This document shows, in pieces, positions 7,404-15,870 of a stretch of DNA of 64,000 bases. A program made the position numbers and the translations under genes. How positions within the stretch are numbered: the first letter of the stretch is position 1; each line of letters begins with the position of its first letter. Under the pieces are notes generated by a model. That model was not told where the DNA came from. It worked only from the letters and a program-made list of their open reading frames with translations, and searched no databases. This stretch comes from CAVYUC01 sp963816685 (GTDB taxonomy: Bacteria > Bacteroidota > Bacteroidia > Bacteroidales > Prolixibacteraceae). The stretch is from positions 186,001-250,000 of the forward strand of contig CAWFMB010000012.1 of the NCBI GenBank assembly GCA_963816685.1, read 5' to 3'.

Positions 7404-8426
7404 ATGAAAAAATTTGCGATATTCGGTTGCGGCTTTTGGAGCCAGTTTCAAATTGGTGCCTGGCAGGAACTGGAAGGTGCAGAATGTATTGCATTGTACA
7501 ACCGCACCCTTTCCAAAGCCGAAGCATTAGCCAGACGTTTTAACATTAAGCATTGTTACGATGATGCAGAAGAACTCCTTAAACACGAATCGCTTGATTT
7601 TATCGACATCATTACTGATGTGGATACTCACGAAAAATTTACAGTTCTCGGTGCAAAGTATGGTGTGGATGTAATATGCCAAAAACCGCTGGCTCCGGAT
7701 TACGAAGCAGCAAAGCGCATGATGAAAGCCATTAAAAAGGCAGGAGTCCGGTTTTATGTGCATGAAAATTACCGTTGGCAACCTCAATTCCGTAGGGTGA
7801 AAGAAATTTTGAATTCAGGAGTTATTGGGAAAGCTTTTCGTTGTGAAACTGCTTTTTTAACTGCTTTCCCATTGTTCGAAACTCAACCATTTTTAGCTGA
7901 ACTTGAAGAATTTGCGCTTACCGATCAGGGTTCGCACCAGTTCGATGTATTGCGCTATTTATTCGGGGAAGCTGAAACCATTTATTGCGAAAAACAAACA
8001 GTGAACCCAACCATAAAAGGCGAAGATGTGACAACTTCAATTTTAAAAATGAAAAATGGTGTGGTTTGTATCCAGAAAATTTCGTTCAGCTCTCCCCTCG
8101 AAAAGGAGATTTTTCCTCAAACAACGCTGCTAATTGAAGGTGATAAAGGCAGCATTCGACTGGACGGTGAATTTGAAATCAGCATTACCTCGCCAGGCGG
8201 AACTTCAAAAGAGGTAGTTCCAATGCAAGCCTATCCCTGGCAAACCGACCGCCTGAAACCCGAACCTCCTTCTATTGTCAAAATCAATCAAAACATCCTT
8301 AACGATATGCTCGGAAAAGGCAAAGCCGAAAATACAGGAGACGATAATTTTGAAACAGTAAAACTTGTCTGGGCAGCTTACAAATCAGCCAATACCGGCC
8401 AGGTGGTGCGATTGAGCGAATTTTAA
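7404..8426 (+). CDS. apsD: Gfo/Idh/MocA oxidoreductase, candidate D-apiose dehydrogenase
   Basis: A 340-residue protein of the Gfo/Idh/MocA family. It has an N-terminal Rossmann fold (FAIFGCGFWSQFQIGAW), the ICQKPLAPDYEAAKRMM motif with the family's Lys-Pro pair, VHENYRWQPQFRRVKEIL, and a C-terminal substrate domain with LTDQGSHQFDVLRYLFGEAE containing the usual catalytic His region. ApsD of this family oxidises D-apiose to D-apionolactone. The ATG at 7404 is chosen because the in-frame extension from 7362 adds 14 residues before the Rossmann fold that resemble no part of the family. It is followed 23 nt later by the lactonase candidate. Confidence 0.75.
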   Translation: MKKFAIFGCGFWSQFQIGAWQELEGAECIALYNRTLSKAEALARRFNIKHCYDDAEELLKHESLDFIDIITDVDTHEKFTVLGAKYGVDVICQKPLAPDYEAAKRMMKAIKKAGVRFYVHENYRWQPQFRRVKEILNSGVIGKAFRCETAFLTAFPLFETQPFLAELEEFALTDQGSHQFDVLRYLFGEAETIYCEKQTVNPTIKGEDVTTSILKMKNGVVCIQKISFSSPLEKEIFPQTTLLIEGDKGSIRLDGEFEISITSPGGTSKEVVPMQAYPWQTDRLKPEPPSIVKINQNILNDMLGKGKAENTGDDNFETVKLVWAAYKSANTGQVVRLSEF

Positions 8427-8449
8427 GATTAGGCTAATTATAAAAGTGA

Positions 8450-10357
8450 ATGGAACTTAAAACAACAAAATATACTTTACACTACGAAAACGGCTCAATC
8501 CGCCGGATTAAATCTGGCAGCACTGAAATTGTGCGCAGGATTTATTCTGCTGTTCGCGATCACAATTGGGGAACAATTGAACCTGAAATCTTATCAGAAA
8601 ACATTGAAGAAAACAAATGGGGATTTCAGGTGAAAGTCAGGATAAAATATCAAAGACATGATATTAATTTTGAGGCCGGTTATACCATACGGGGAGAAGA
8701 AAACCGCCTGGTTTTTGAAATGAAAGGCAAAGCAAAGTCAACATTTAAAACAAACCGGATTGGGTTCTGTGTACTCCATCCAATCAATGAATGTGCCGGA
8801 AAAGAATGCGCGGTTATTCATCCTGACGGGACAACGGAAAAAGCAATTTTCCCCGAAATGATTTCTGCGCATCAGCCCATAATGAATATTTCGGGGATGA
8901 TGTGGGAGCCTGCAAAAGGCATTTCTGCCAAACTCTCTTTTGAGGGTGATATTTTTGAAATGGAAGATCAGCGAAACTGGACGGATGCATCATACAAAAC
9001 ATACAGTCGTCCGCTGGGATTGCCTTTTCCTTTCGAAATTAAAAACCATAATATTATAGTTCAGAAAGTTGTGTTGGAAATTCAGGGCGAACAACACACT
9101 GAATCCAATGCCAACACCTTTTCTTTGAGTTTTGATGAAAACAGAATTTACAAAATCCCGGAAATTGGTGTTGGTGCAACAAGCAGAAATGAACCGCTTG
9201 AGCATACAGAAGCTGAATTCCTAAAATTAAAGGGTGTCACGGGTTTGGCTCAGAAGTTAAATCCCAGTGCTCAAAACAAGGGATTGACACCCGATGAAAA
9301 TAAACAGGGTGTTCCCTTTTTGTGTCCGGATGGTACATCCTCTCCTTTCAAACATCTACGTGCCGAAATCAGGCTCTTTGAAGACAGTTGGAAGTACGAT
9401 TTAAACAGATTCAAAGATGAAGCCAATAAATTAAGTGTTCCTTTATTTTTAGTACTCTGTTTTTCTACAGATTTTAATAATGAGTGTACCGCTTTCATTT
9501 CTGAGGCCTCAAAATATGCATTCAATTTTGGTCATTTTTTAATTGTAAGCCGAAATCATCTTCCTGATAAAACCATTTTCAACGGAGTTTTTGCTGCACT
9601 CAAAAAGAATTTTCCTTCAACAAAAATTGGGGCAGGAGTAAACGCCTGGTTTGCTGAATTGAACCGCAACAGGGATATTGATGAAGATGCCGGGTTTGTA
9701 TGTTTTGCAGTTTGTCCGCAGGTTCATGCCTTCGATAATCTTTCGCTAACAGAAAACCTTGAAGCCCAAAAGTATGTGGTTGAGTCGGCCAGGGAACTTT
9801 TTCCCGGCAAACCTCTTTTTGTTTCTCCCGTAACATTGAAACAGCGGTTTAATGTGGTTGAAACTTCAGCAGAACCAGCAACTGTTGCCGGCGAATTACC
9901 TTCACAGGTTGATGTTCGCCAAAATTCGGTGTTTGCTGCGCAATGGTTGTTGGGAAGTTTAAAATTTCTGGCTCAATCGGGTGCCAGTTTGATAACCTAC
10001 TTTGAAACTGTGGGCTGGCGGGGTTTTATCCAGGGAAACTATAAACCCCCTGTTCCTGAAAAATTTGATGCAAAAGGAGGTGATATTTTTCCTGTCCTTC
10101 AGTCAATAAAAGAGCTTGCCGGCTTCTCCGATATTATTTATTCCTGTTCATCTCACCCTTTGATGTTTGATGGACTTGTTGTAAAATCTGATTCTGAAAC
10201 TAAACTTCTTTTATTCAATTTCTCAGCAAAGGATATTGAAATTCAAATAAATAATATAACCAGTGAATCAAACTCATTTTTGTCTGAAAAAAACAACAGG
10301 GTCAAAAACAACAAAGTCTTTTTACATGCTTTTGACTTGATAACCATTATATTCTAA
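8450..10357 (+). CDS. apnL: ApnL-like D-apionolactone lactonase
   Basis: A 635-residue protein without signal peptide, so cytoplasmic. The N-terminal third is beta-rich (HDINFEAGYTIRGEENRLVF), the middle resembles a TIM barrel (TKIGAGVNAWFAELNRNRDI, VCFAVCPQVHAFDN, GASLITYFETVGWRG), and a short beta domain ends the protein. This three-part build and length fit the apionate lactonase family ApnL, which hydrolyses D-apionolactone to D-apionate. It lies last in the cluster, directly after the dehydrogenase candidate that would produce the lactone. No terminator is evident after it. The family match is recalled, not computed. Confidence 0.72.
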   Translation: MELKTTKYTLHYENGSIRRIKSGSTEIVRRIYSAVRDHNWGTIEPEILSENIEENKWGFQVKVRIKYQRHDINFEAGYTIRGEENRLVFEMKGKAKSTFKTNRIGFCVLHPINECAGKECAVIHPDGTTEKAIFPEMISAHQPIMNISGMMWEPAKGISAKLSFEGDIFEMEDQRNWTDASYKTYSRPLGLPFPFEIKNHNIIVQKVVLEIQGEQHTESNANTFSLSFDENRIYKIPEIGVGATSRNEPLEHTEAEFLKLKGVTGLAQKLNPSAQNKGLTPDENKQGVPFLCPDGTSSPFKHLRAEIRLFEDSWKYDLNRFKDEANKLSVPLFLVLCFSTDFNNECTAFISEASKYAFNFGHFLIVSRNHLPDKTIFNGVFAALKKNFPSTKIGAGVNAWFAELNRNRDIDEDAGFVCFAVCPQVHAFDNLSLTENLEAQKYVVESARELFPGKPLFVSPVTLKQRFNVVETSAEPATVAGELPSQVDVRQNSVFAAQWLLGSLKFLAQSGASLITYFETVGWRGFIQGNYKPPVPEKFDAKGGDIFPVLQSIKELAGFSDIIYSCSSHPLMFDGLVVKSDSETKLLLFNFSAKDIEIQINNITSESNSFLSEKNNRVKNNKVFLHAFDLITIIF

Positions 10358-10533
10358 AAATCTCGGCTGACAATGTTTCCTGTTGAATAATGAACGCATT
10401 ACAGGTGACTCCTAAAAAACAAAACAAAATGTTTTCTTTTTATATAAATAAAAGCTTGCATAAATTCTTTAAAATATAAATTCACACCCGCTTTTAAATC
10501 CATATTCAGGATTAACCGTTTTCTTTCTGATAG

Positions 10534-10570
10534 TTTGAGGGAATCATTTTAAATGTTAGTTTTGATTCCC
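10534..10570 (+). promoter_or_regulatory. Promoter of the SLC13 permease overlapped by an inverted repeat
   Basis: TTTG (10534-10537), a 19-nt spacer and TAGTTTTG (10557-10564) make a perfect Bacteroidota promoter about 57 nt before the TTG start. An 8-bp inverted repeat, GGGAATCA (10539-10546) and TGATTCCC (10563-10570), spans the spacer and the -7 box. It could be a repressor operator. As RNA from upstream it would be a hairpin followed by GTTTTT and could terminate readthrough from the apiose genes. The two roles are not exclusive. Confidence 0.65.
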
Positions 10571-10620
10571 GTTTTTAGGTTGAAACGTGATAAATTAACT
10601 GATTGTAATCCAACATCAAT

Positions 10621-12429
10621 TTGCTGAATTTAGACGGTTATATTGTTTTAGCGGTGGTATTTTTTACCATTGTAGCACTTGCCAAAGAAATTATGCGCCC
10701 GGGACTTGTGTTTTTCTCGTCGGCAGTAATTTTAATGTCGGCGGGAATAATTACAGACAATGAAATGCTGGCCGGCTTTTCCAACAAAGGAATGATTACT
10801 GTCGGGATTTTATTTCTTGTAAGCGAAGGAGTGCGGCAGTCGGGAGTACTAAACAGGCTTGCGCAAACCTATCTTCCGCGAAAAAGAGGAAAAATGGTTT
10901 TCCTGATTCCACGAATTATGTTTCCGGTATCCGTTTTATCTGCTTTTTTAAACAATACACCTGTTGTTATCATTTTTGCGCCGATTATTAAAAAATGGTC
11001 GGAAAAGCTTAACCTTTCCTCCAAAAAGTTTCTGATTCCCCTTTCGTATGCCACTATTTTGGGTGGAATGTGCACCCTCATCGGAACTTCCACAAACCTT
11101 GTAGTTCATGGATTGATCCTTGAAAACGGCTATGAAGGTTTTACCATGTTTGAACTTGGAAAAGTGGGCGGTTTTATTGCAGTTATCGGAACCATTTATA
11201 TGTCGGTAGCCGGAAACAAATTCCTGCCGGGTAAAAAAATACTTTTCAATTCAAAAAGCACTACCGAGTACAAAGATTATTACTACGATGTTGTGGTTCC
11301 GGCAAACAGCAACCTTATAGGACTTGAAATCAAGAATGGAAGGATGAAAGAATTGAAAAACCTTTTAATCCGAAGCATCGACAGAAATGGTGAAATCATT
11401 CAAACAAAAAAGGGGGCAATTAAAATTTTACCAAACGATAAGTTGCTGATTGCAGGAAAGTCGGACAAGTTAACAAATATCCTTGCAAACGATAACATCA
11501 GGCTAAGCGGAATTGATTTAATAAAAGGCATTTCAAAAGATAAACTGAAACAATACGAAGCAGTGATTGCCCCGCGTTTTCCGGGCGTTGGAAAAACAAT
11601 TCCTGAATTTAATTTTTACGAACATTACCAGGCAGTTGTAATTGCAATTCACCGAAACGGGGAACGTATTACTTCTAACATGGACAAATTAAAATTACGC
11701 CCCGGTGACAACCTGATACTTTTAACTACAGAAAAATTTATTCAGAACTGGGGCGATTCTAAAATATTTTACCTCACTTCCTACATTCGTGATTACCGGA
11801 CTACAGGAACTTTTCTCAAAAAGTGGCTTGCTTTTATTATTCTTCTTGCAATGATTATTGGTGCCACTGTTGGCCAGAATTTTGATTCACCGGCCGGTTT
11901 AACATTCGATATGTTTTTCTTTTCAGCCATTGCAGCTATCCTTTTAATCTGGATGAAAATTATGCCCCACCAGAAATACACAAAAGCTATCAGCTGGGAT
12001 GTTTTAATCACTATTGCCTGTTCGTTTGCCATAAGTAAGGCCATGCAAAATTCAGGTGCTGCTGAAGCAATGGCGCGCACCACCATCAACTTTGCCCGTG
12101 TCCTTGGTCCTGTCGGTGTATTGGCAGCACTCTATATTATCACTACTATTTTTACAGAAATCATAACCAACAATGCAGCTGCTGCCCTTGTTTTCCCGGT
12201 GGCACTGGCAGCTGCCCAGCAAATGCACCTCGACCCCAAACCGTTTTTTGTTACAATTGCAATTGCAGCATCTGCAAGTTTTTCAACTCCCATTGGTTAT
12301 CAAACCAATTTAATTGTTCAGGCTATCGGAAACTATAAATTTACCGACTACCTTAAAATTGGTCTCCCGCTTAATCTGCTTGCATTTTTAATTTCCCTTC
12401 TGTTGATCCCTTTTTTCTGGCACTTTTAA
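10621..12429 (+). CDS. SLC13-family permease with two TrkA-C domains, probable sulfate importer
   Basis: A 602-residue inner-membrane transporter. N-terminal membrane helices (about 5-200) contain SAFLNNTPVVIIFAPII and GGMCTLIGTSTNLVVHG. Two RCK/TrkA-C-like soluble domains follow (about 215-310 and 315-390), then a second membrane half with EIITNNAAAALVFP and FSTPIGYQTNLIV. The paired NTP and GTSTN motifs are typical of the divalent anion/sodium symporter family. The start is TTG at 10621: an in-frame stop lies at 10606 and the first ATG would cut into helix 1. The gene precedes cysD and cysN, so sulfate is the inferred substrate. Confidence 0.88.
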   Translation: MLNLDGYIVLAVVFFTIVALAKEIMRPGLVFFSSAVILMSAGIITDNEMLAGFSNKGMITVGILFLVSEGVRQSGVLNRLAQTYLPRKRGKMVFLIPRIMFPVSVLSAFLNNTPVVIIFAPIIKKWSEKLNLSSKKFLIPLSYATILGGMCTLIGTSTNLVVHGLILENGYEGFTMFELGKVGGFIAVIGTIYMSVAGNKFLPGKKILFNSKSTTEYKDYYYDVVVPANSNLIGLEIKNGRMKELKNLLIRSIDRNGEIIQTKKGAIKILPNDKLLIAGKSDKLTNILANDNIRLSGIDLIKGISKDKLKQYEAVIAPRFPGVGKTIPEFNFYEHYQAVVIAIHRNGERITSNMDKLKLRPGDNLILLTTEKFIQNWGDSKIFYLTSYIRDYRTTGTFLKKWLAFIILLAMIIGATVGQNFDSPAGLTFDMFFFSAIAAILLIWMKIMPHQKYTKAISWDVLITIACSFAISKAMQNSGAAEAMARTTINFARVLGPVGVLAALYIITTIFTEIITNNAAAALVFPVALAAAQQMHLDPKPFFVTIAIAASASFSTPIGYQTNLIVQAIGNYKFTDYLKIGLPLNLLAFLISLLLIPFFWHF

Positions 12430-12478
12430 ATGAAAGTGAACAACGTCTGTTAAAAAAAGGCGATTGAAATAAAAATTT

Positions 12479-12486
12479 TATCTTTG
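12479..12486 (+). promoter_or_regulatory. -7 element before cysD
   Basis: TATCTTTG matches TAnnTTTG, 47 nt before the cysD ATG in the 103-nt gap after the permease gene. No clear -33 TTTG is present, so cysD could also be read from the permease promoter. Confidence 0.4.
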
Positions 12487-12532
12487 CCAACGCACATAAT
12501 TTTAAGTTATCGCAATTTATTGAAGTTTTTGC

Positions 12533-13441
12533 ATGAAAGAATATAGTCTGACTAACCTCCGCGAACTGGAAGCGGAGGCCATTCATATCATCCGCGAAGT
12601 GGCAGCGGAGTTCGAAAATCCGGTAATGTTGTATTCAATTGGTAAAGATTCTTCGGTGATGGTTCGCCTTGCCGAAAAAGCATTTTACCCTGGGAAAGTT
12701 CCATTTCCCTTAATGCACATCGATTCGAAATGGAAGTTTAAGGAAATGATTGAATTCCGCGACAAATATGCCAAAGAAAAAGGATGGGATTTAATTGTTC
12801 ATTATAACAAGGAAGGTTTCGAAAAGGGAATTGGCCCGTTTACCCACGGAAGTAAAGTGCATACAGATGTAATGAAAACGCAGGCCCTGCTTGCAGGTCT
12901 TTCAAAGTACAAATTCGATGCAGCTTTTGGTGGTGCCCGTCGCGATGAAGAAAAGTCGCGCGCCAAGGAACGAATTTTTTCTTTCCGTGATAAATATCAC
13001 CAGTGGGATCCGAAAAACCAACGGCCCGAATTGTGGAACATTTACAATGCAAGGGTTCATAAAGGCGAATCTATCCGGGTTTTCCCTCTTTCGAACTGGA
13101 CAGAACTGGATATCTGGCAATACATCAGGCTGGAGAAGATTCCAATCGTTCCGCTTTATTTTTCAAAAGAACGGCCCATTGTGAATATGGACGGCAACCT
13201 TATCATGGTTGACGACGAACGAATGCCAAAGGAAATTGCAGAAAAAGCTCAAATGCGCAAAATTCGTTTCCGCACCCTGGGTTGTTATCCGCTAACGGGC
13301 GCCGTGGATTCAGAAGCCGAAACCATTGAAAAAATTGTGGAGGAGATGATGACTGTAACTGTCTCTGAACGTACTACACGTGTTATCGATTTCGACCAGG
13401 ATGCAAGTATGGAACAAAAAAAACGGGAAGGGTATTTTTAG
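12533..13441 (+). CDS. cysD: Sulfate adenylyltransferase subunit 2 (CysD)
   Basis: A 302-residue cytoplasmic subunit of ATP sulfurylase, which with CysN makes adenosine 5'-phosphosulfate from ATP and sulfate. The PP-loop SIGKDSS is at residues 35-41. Other family blocks are HIDSKWKFKEMIEFRD, FGGARRDEEKSRAKERIFSF, QRPELWNIYNA, FPLSNWTELDIWQYI and FRTLGCYPLTGA. Length is normal for the family. A four-helix-bundle gene remnant lies between cysD and cysN, which usually adjoin. Confidence 0.97.
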   Translation: MKEYSLTNLRELEAEAIHIIREVAAEFENPVMLYSIGKDSSVMVRLAEKAFYPGKVPFPLMHIDSKWKFKEMIEFRDKYAKEKGWDLIVHYNKEGFEKGIGPFTHGSKVHTDVMKTQALLAGLSKYKFDAAFGGARRDEEKSRAKERIFSFRDKYHQWDPKNQRPELWNIYNARVHKGESIRVFPLSNWTELDIWQYIRLEKIPIVPLYFSKERPIVNMDGNLIMVDDERMPKEIAEKAQMRKIRFRTLGCYPLTGAVDSEAETIEKIVEEMMTVTVSERTTRVIDFDQDASMEQKKREGYF

Positions 13442-13521
13442 GAAGTTATCGAGTTGTTTTTATGGTTATCATGGTTTTCATATTTCCGGTTCACAGAAAT
13501 AAAGTATCAATTCCAATTTAA

Positions 13522-13885
13522 ATGAAAGGTTACAAGGATCTTGAAATTTATCAGTTAGCTTTCGAATTGTCTGTTCGTATTTATCATTTGACTATGAAAT
13601 TGCCACATCCGGATAAATTTGAGACAGGTGGACAAATCAGAAGATCAAGCCAGACAATAAAAGATACTATAGTAGAAGGATATGGAAGAAGAAGGTACAA
13701 AGCAGACTTTCTTAAATTCTTAGTATATAGTCATGCTTCCTGTTTGGAATCCGTTTCACAATCAGAATTTTTGGCAACAGTCCATCCTCTAACCGGCTGG
13801 GAAGAAATAATAAAGTTTAAATACACTGGGAATGAAAATTTCTAATTATATATCTTATGTCGAAAACAACTGGAAAACAAGATAA
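13522..13885 (+). pseudogene. Frameshifted four-helix-bundle (23S rRNA intervening-sequence type) gene
   Basis: The first 90 or so codons read as a typical four-helix-bundle protein: MKGYKDLEIYQLAFELSVRI, IRRSSQTIKDTIVEGYGRRR and KFLVYSHAS. The frame that continues to the stop at 13845 gives an atypical tail. In the next frame, from about 13816, codons read LGMKISNYISYVENNWKTR and stop at 13885, which is the expected family C-terminus. A single-base deletion near the A-rich stretch around 13808-13816 explains this. The restored 3' end runs through the apparent ATG at 13857, which is otherwise open into cysN. The function of this family is unknown; it often lies inside rRNA genes or between unrelated genes. 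Confidence 0.8.
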
Positions 13886-13946
13886 CCTGCATAACAATGA
13901 TAACATTGATAACAATGATAACAATTACAACAACGACAACAATATC

Positions 13947-15866
13947 ATGACATTCAACAATCTCGACATAAAAGAATTCCTCGACCAGGATCAAAAGAAA
14001 GATTTATTACGCCTGCTCACTGCAGGTAGTGTCGACGACGGCAAATCCACCCTGATTGGGAGGCTGATGTTCGACAGTAAAATGTTGTACGAAGACCAGC
14101 TGGCAGCGCTTGAACGCGACAGCAAACGTGTGGGCCATGCAGGCGAAGAAATTGATTATGCCCTGCTGCTTGACGGATTGAAAGCCGAACGTGAACAGGG
14201 AATTACAATCGATGTAGCTTACCGCTATTTTTCAACTGCAAAACGGAAATTCATTATTGCTGACACTCCCGGACACGAGCAATATACCAGGAATATGGTT
14301 ACCGGCGCATCAACCGCCAACCTTGCAATCATTCTTATTGATGCAGAAAATGGAGTCATTACACAAACCAAACGTCATACATTCCTTGTATCGCTGCTTG
14401 GAATAAAACATGTGGTTGTTGCAATAAATAAAATGGACCTGGTAAATTACAGCCAGGAAGTTTTCGATAAAATAAAATCAGATTATAATGCATTTGTTGC
14501 CCAGTTGAATATTCCTGATATTCATTTTATCCCGATTTCGGCACTGAAAGGAGAAAATGTAGTGGATAATTCAACTAAAATGCCATGGTACCATGGAAGC
14601 AGCATGTTGCAGTTTCTTGAATCAGTACACATCAGCAGCGACCGCAATTTTACCGATCTTCGTTTTCCGGTACAATACGTGCTGCGGCCCGACAACGAAT
14701 TCCGGGGTTTCTCAGCTGCAGTGGCGTCAGGGATTATTTCAAAAGGCGATGAAATCATGGTTTTACCTTCACTGAAAACATCGAAAGTTAAATCAATAGT
14801 TACCTACGATAAAGAACTGGATTATGCTTTTCCTCCACAATCGGTTACAGTAACACTTGAAGATGAAATTGATATTTCGCGTGGAGACATGCTCGTTCAT
14901 GCTGACAATCAGCCCCGGAATGAACGGCATTTTGAAGCAATGCTGGTTTGGATGGATGAAAATCCGCTCGATTTATCCACACAATTTTACATCAAGCATA
15001 CATCAAATACTACAAAAGCACGAATCGATCAGATAAAATATAAAGTCGATGTAAATACACTGGAGAAATCCGGCATCGATAAATTTCAGCTAAATGAAAT
15101 CGGAAGGGTGGTTCTTACAGCATCCAAACCTCTGTTTTTCGACCCATATGAAAAAAACAGGCAAACCGGTTCCTTTGTTTTAATTGATCCGGTTACAAAC
15201 AACACTGTGGCTGTTGGAATGATAATCGACAAACTGAGCAGCAAATTCCTTCCTTCAAGAATTACAGATGTTGATAAGGAAAAAATCAAACAGGGAAAAT
15301 CACTTGTTTCTGCTGAACAGCGGCAGAAAAAATACAACCAGAAAGGTGCAACAATCTGGTTCACCGGGTTGCATGGTTCAGGTAAAAACGAGCTTGCATT
15401 CAGCCTCGAAAAGAAACTTTTTGAAAATGGCGCAACCGTGGTATTACTCGATGGAAGTTCAGTACGTTCGGGACTAAATTACGAGCTGGATTATTCACCG
15501 GCCGATCGTGCTGAAAACCTTCGCCGGGTAGCCCACATTTGCCGCATTCTGAACGACCAGGGTATTATTACCATCTGCTCCTTTATTTCGCGCAATGAAT
15601 CATTGCGCAACCAGGTAGCCCAAATCATCGGGGAAGACCGGGTTCACTTATTTTATATGAATGCAACTCTTGAATTCTGCAAAAACAATAAACCCGAGTT
15701 GTATGTTAAGGCTGAAAACGGAGAATTGGAAAACCTTCCGGGAGTTGATTTGGAATACCATGAGCCGGCAAATGCGAAACTTGTATTTAATCCGGAGGAA
15801 AATGAGATTAACCTTGACAATATTATGCATTATCTCTCGGGAAATAAAATTTTCCCTATAAGCTGA
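13947..15866 (+). CDS. cysN: CysN ATP sulfurylase GTPase subunit fused to an APS-kinase-like domain
   Basis: A 639-residue protein. Residues about 15-450 are the CysN elongation-factor-like GTPase: P-loop GSVDDGKS at 27-34, DTPGHEQYTRNM (G3), INKMDL (G4) and following beta barrels. It drives sulfate activation with CysD. Residues about 465-639 are CysC-like: GATIWFTGLHGSGKNELAF, VVLLDGSSVRSGLNYELDYS, DRAENLRRVAHICRIL. The kinase P-loop has Asn (about residue 481) where Ser/Thr normally binds Mg-ATP, so its APS kinase activity is uncertain. The start at 13947 is chosen because the in-frame ATG at 13857 lies in the four-helix gene remnant and adds an Asn/Asp-rich low-complexity stretch. The epimerase gene follows after 4 nt. 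Confidence 0.93.
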   Translation: MTFNNLDIKEFLDQDQKKDLLRLLTAGSVDDGKSTLIGRLMFDSKMLYEDQLAALERDSKRVGHAGEEIDYALLLDGLKAEREQGITIDVAYRYFSTAKRKFIIADTPGHEQYTRNMVTGASTANLAIILIDAENGVITQTKRHTFLVSLLGIKHVVVAINKMDLVNYSQEVFDKIKSDYNAFVAQLNIPDIHFIPISALKGENVVDNSTKMPWYHGSSMLQFLESVHISSDRNFTDLRFPVQYVLRPDNEFRGFSAAVASGIISKGDEIMVLPSLKTSKVKSIVTYDKELDYAFPPQSVTVTLEDEIDISRGDMLVHADNQPRNERHFEAMLVWMDENPLDLSTQFYIKHTSNTTKARIDQIKYKVDVNTLEKSGIDKFQLNEIGRVVLTASKPLFFDPYEKNRQTGSFVLIDPVTNNTVAVGMIIDKLSSKFLPSRITDVDKEKIKQGKSLVSAEQRQKKYNQKGATIWFTGLHGSGKNELAFSLEKKLFENGATVVLLDGSSVRSGLNYELDYSPADRAENLRRVAHICRILNDQGIITICSFISRNESLRNQVAQIIGEDRVHLFYMNATLEFCKNNKPELYVKAENGELENLPGVDLEYHEPANAKLVFNPEENEINLDNIMHYLSGNKIFPIS

Positions 15867-15870
15867 AACA

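Noticed and set aside
10539..10575. Simple Rho-independent terminator of the apiose operon
   Set aside because: The hairpin is 180 nt after the last gene and coincides with a perfect promoter, so I list it mainly as a promoter/operator and keep termination as a second possibility.
13857..13946. N-terminal extension of CysN from ATG 13857
   Set aside because: It is the 3' end of the four-helix gene in another frame followed by an Asn/Asp-codon microsatellite; the conserved start is at 13947.
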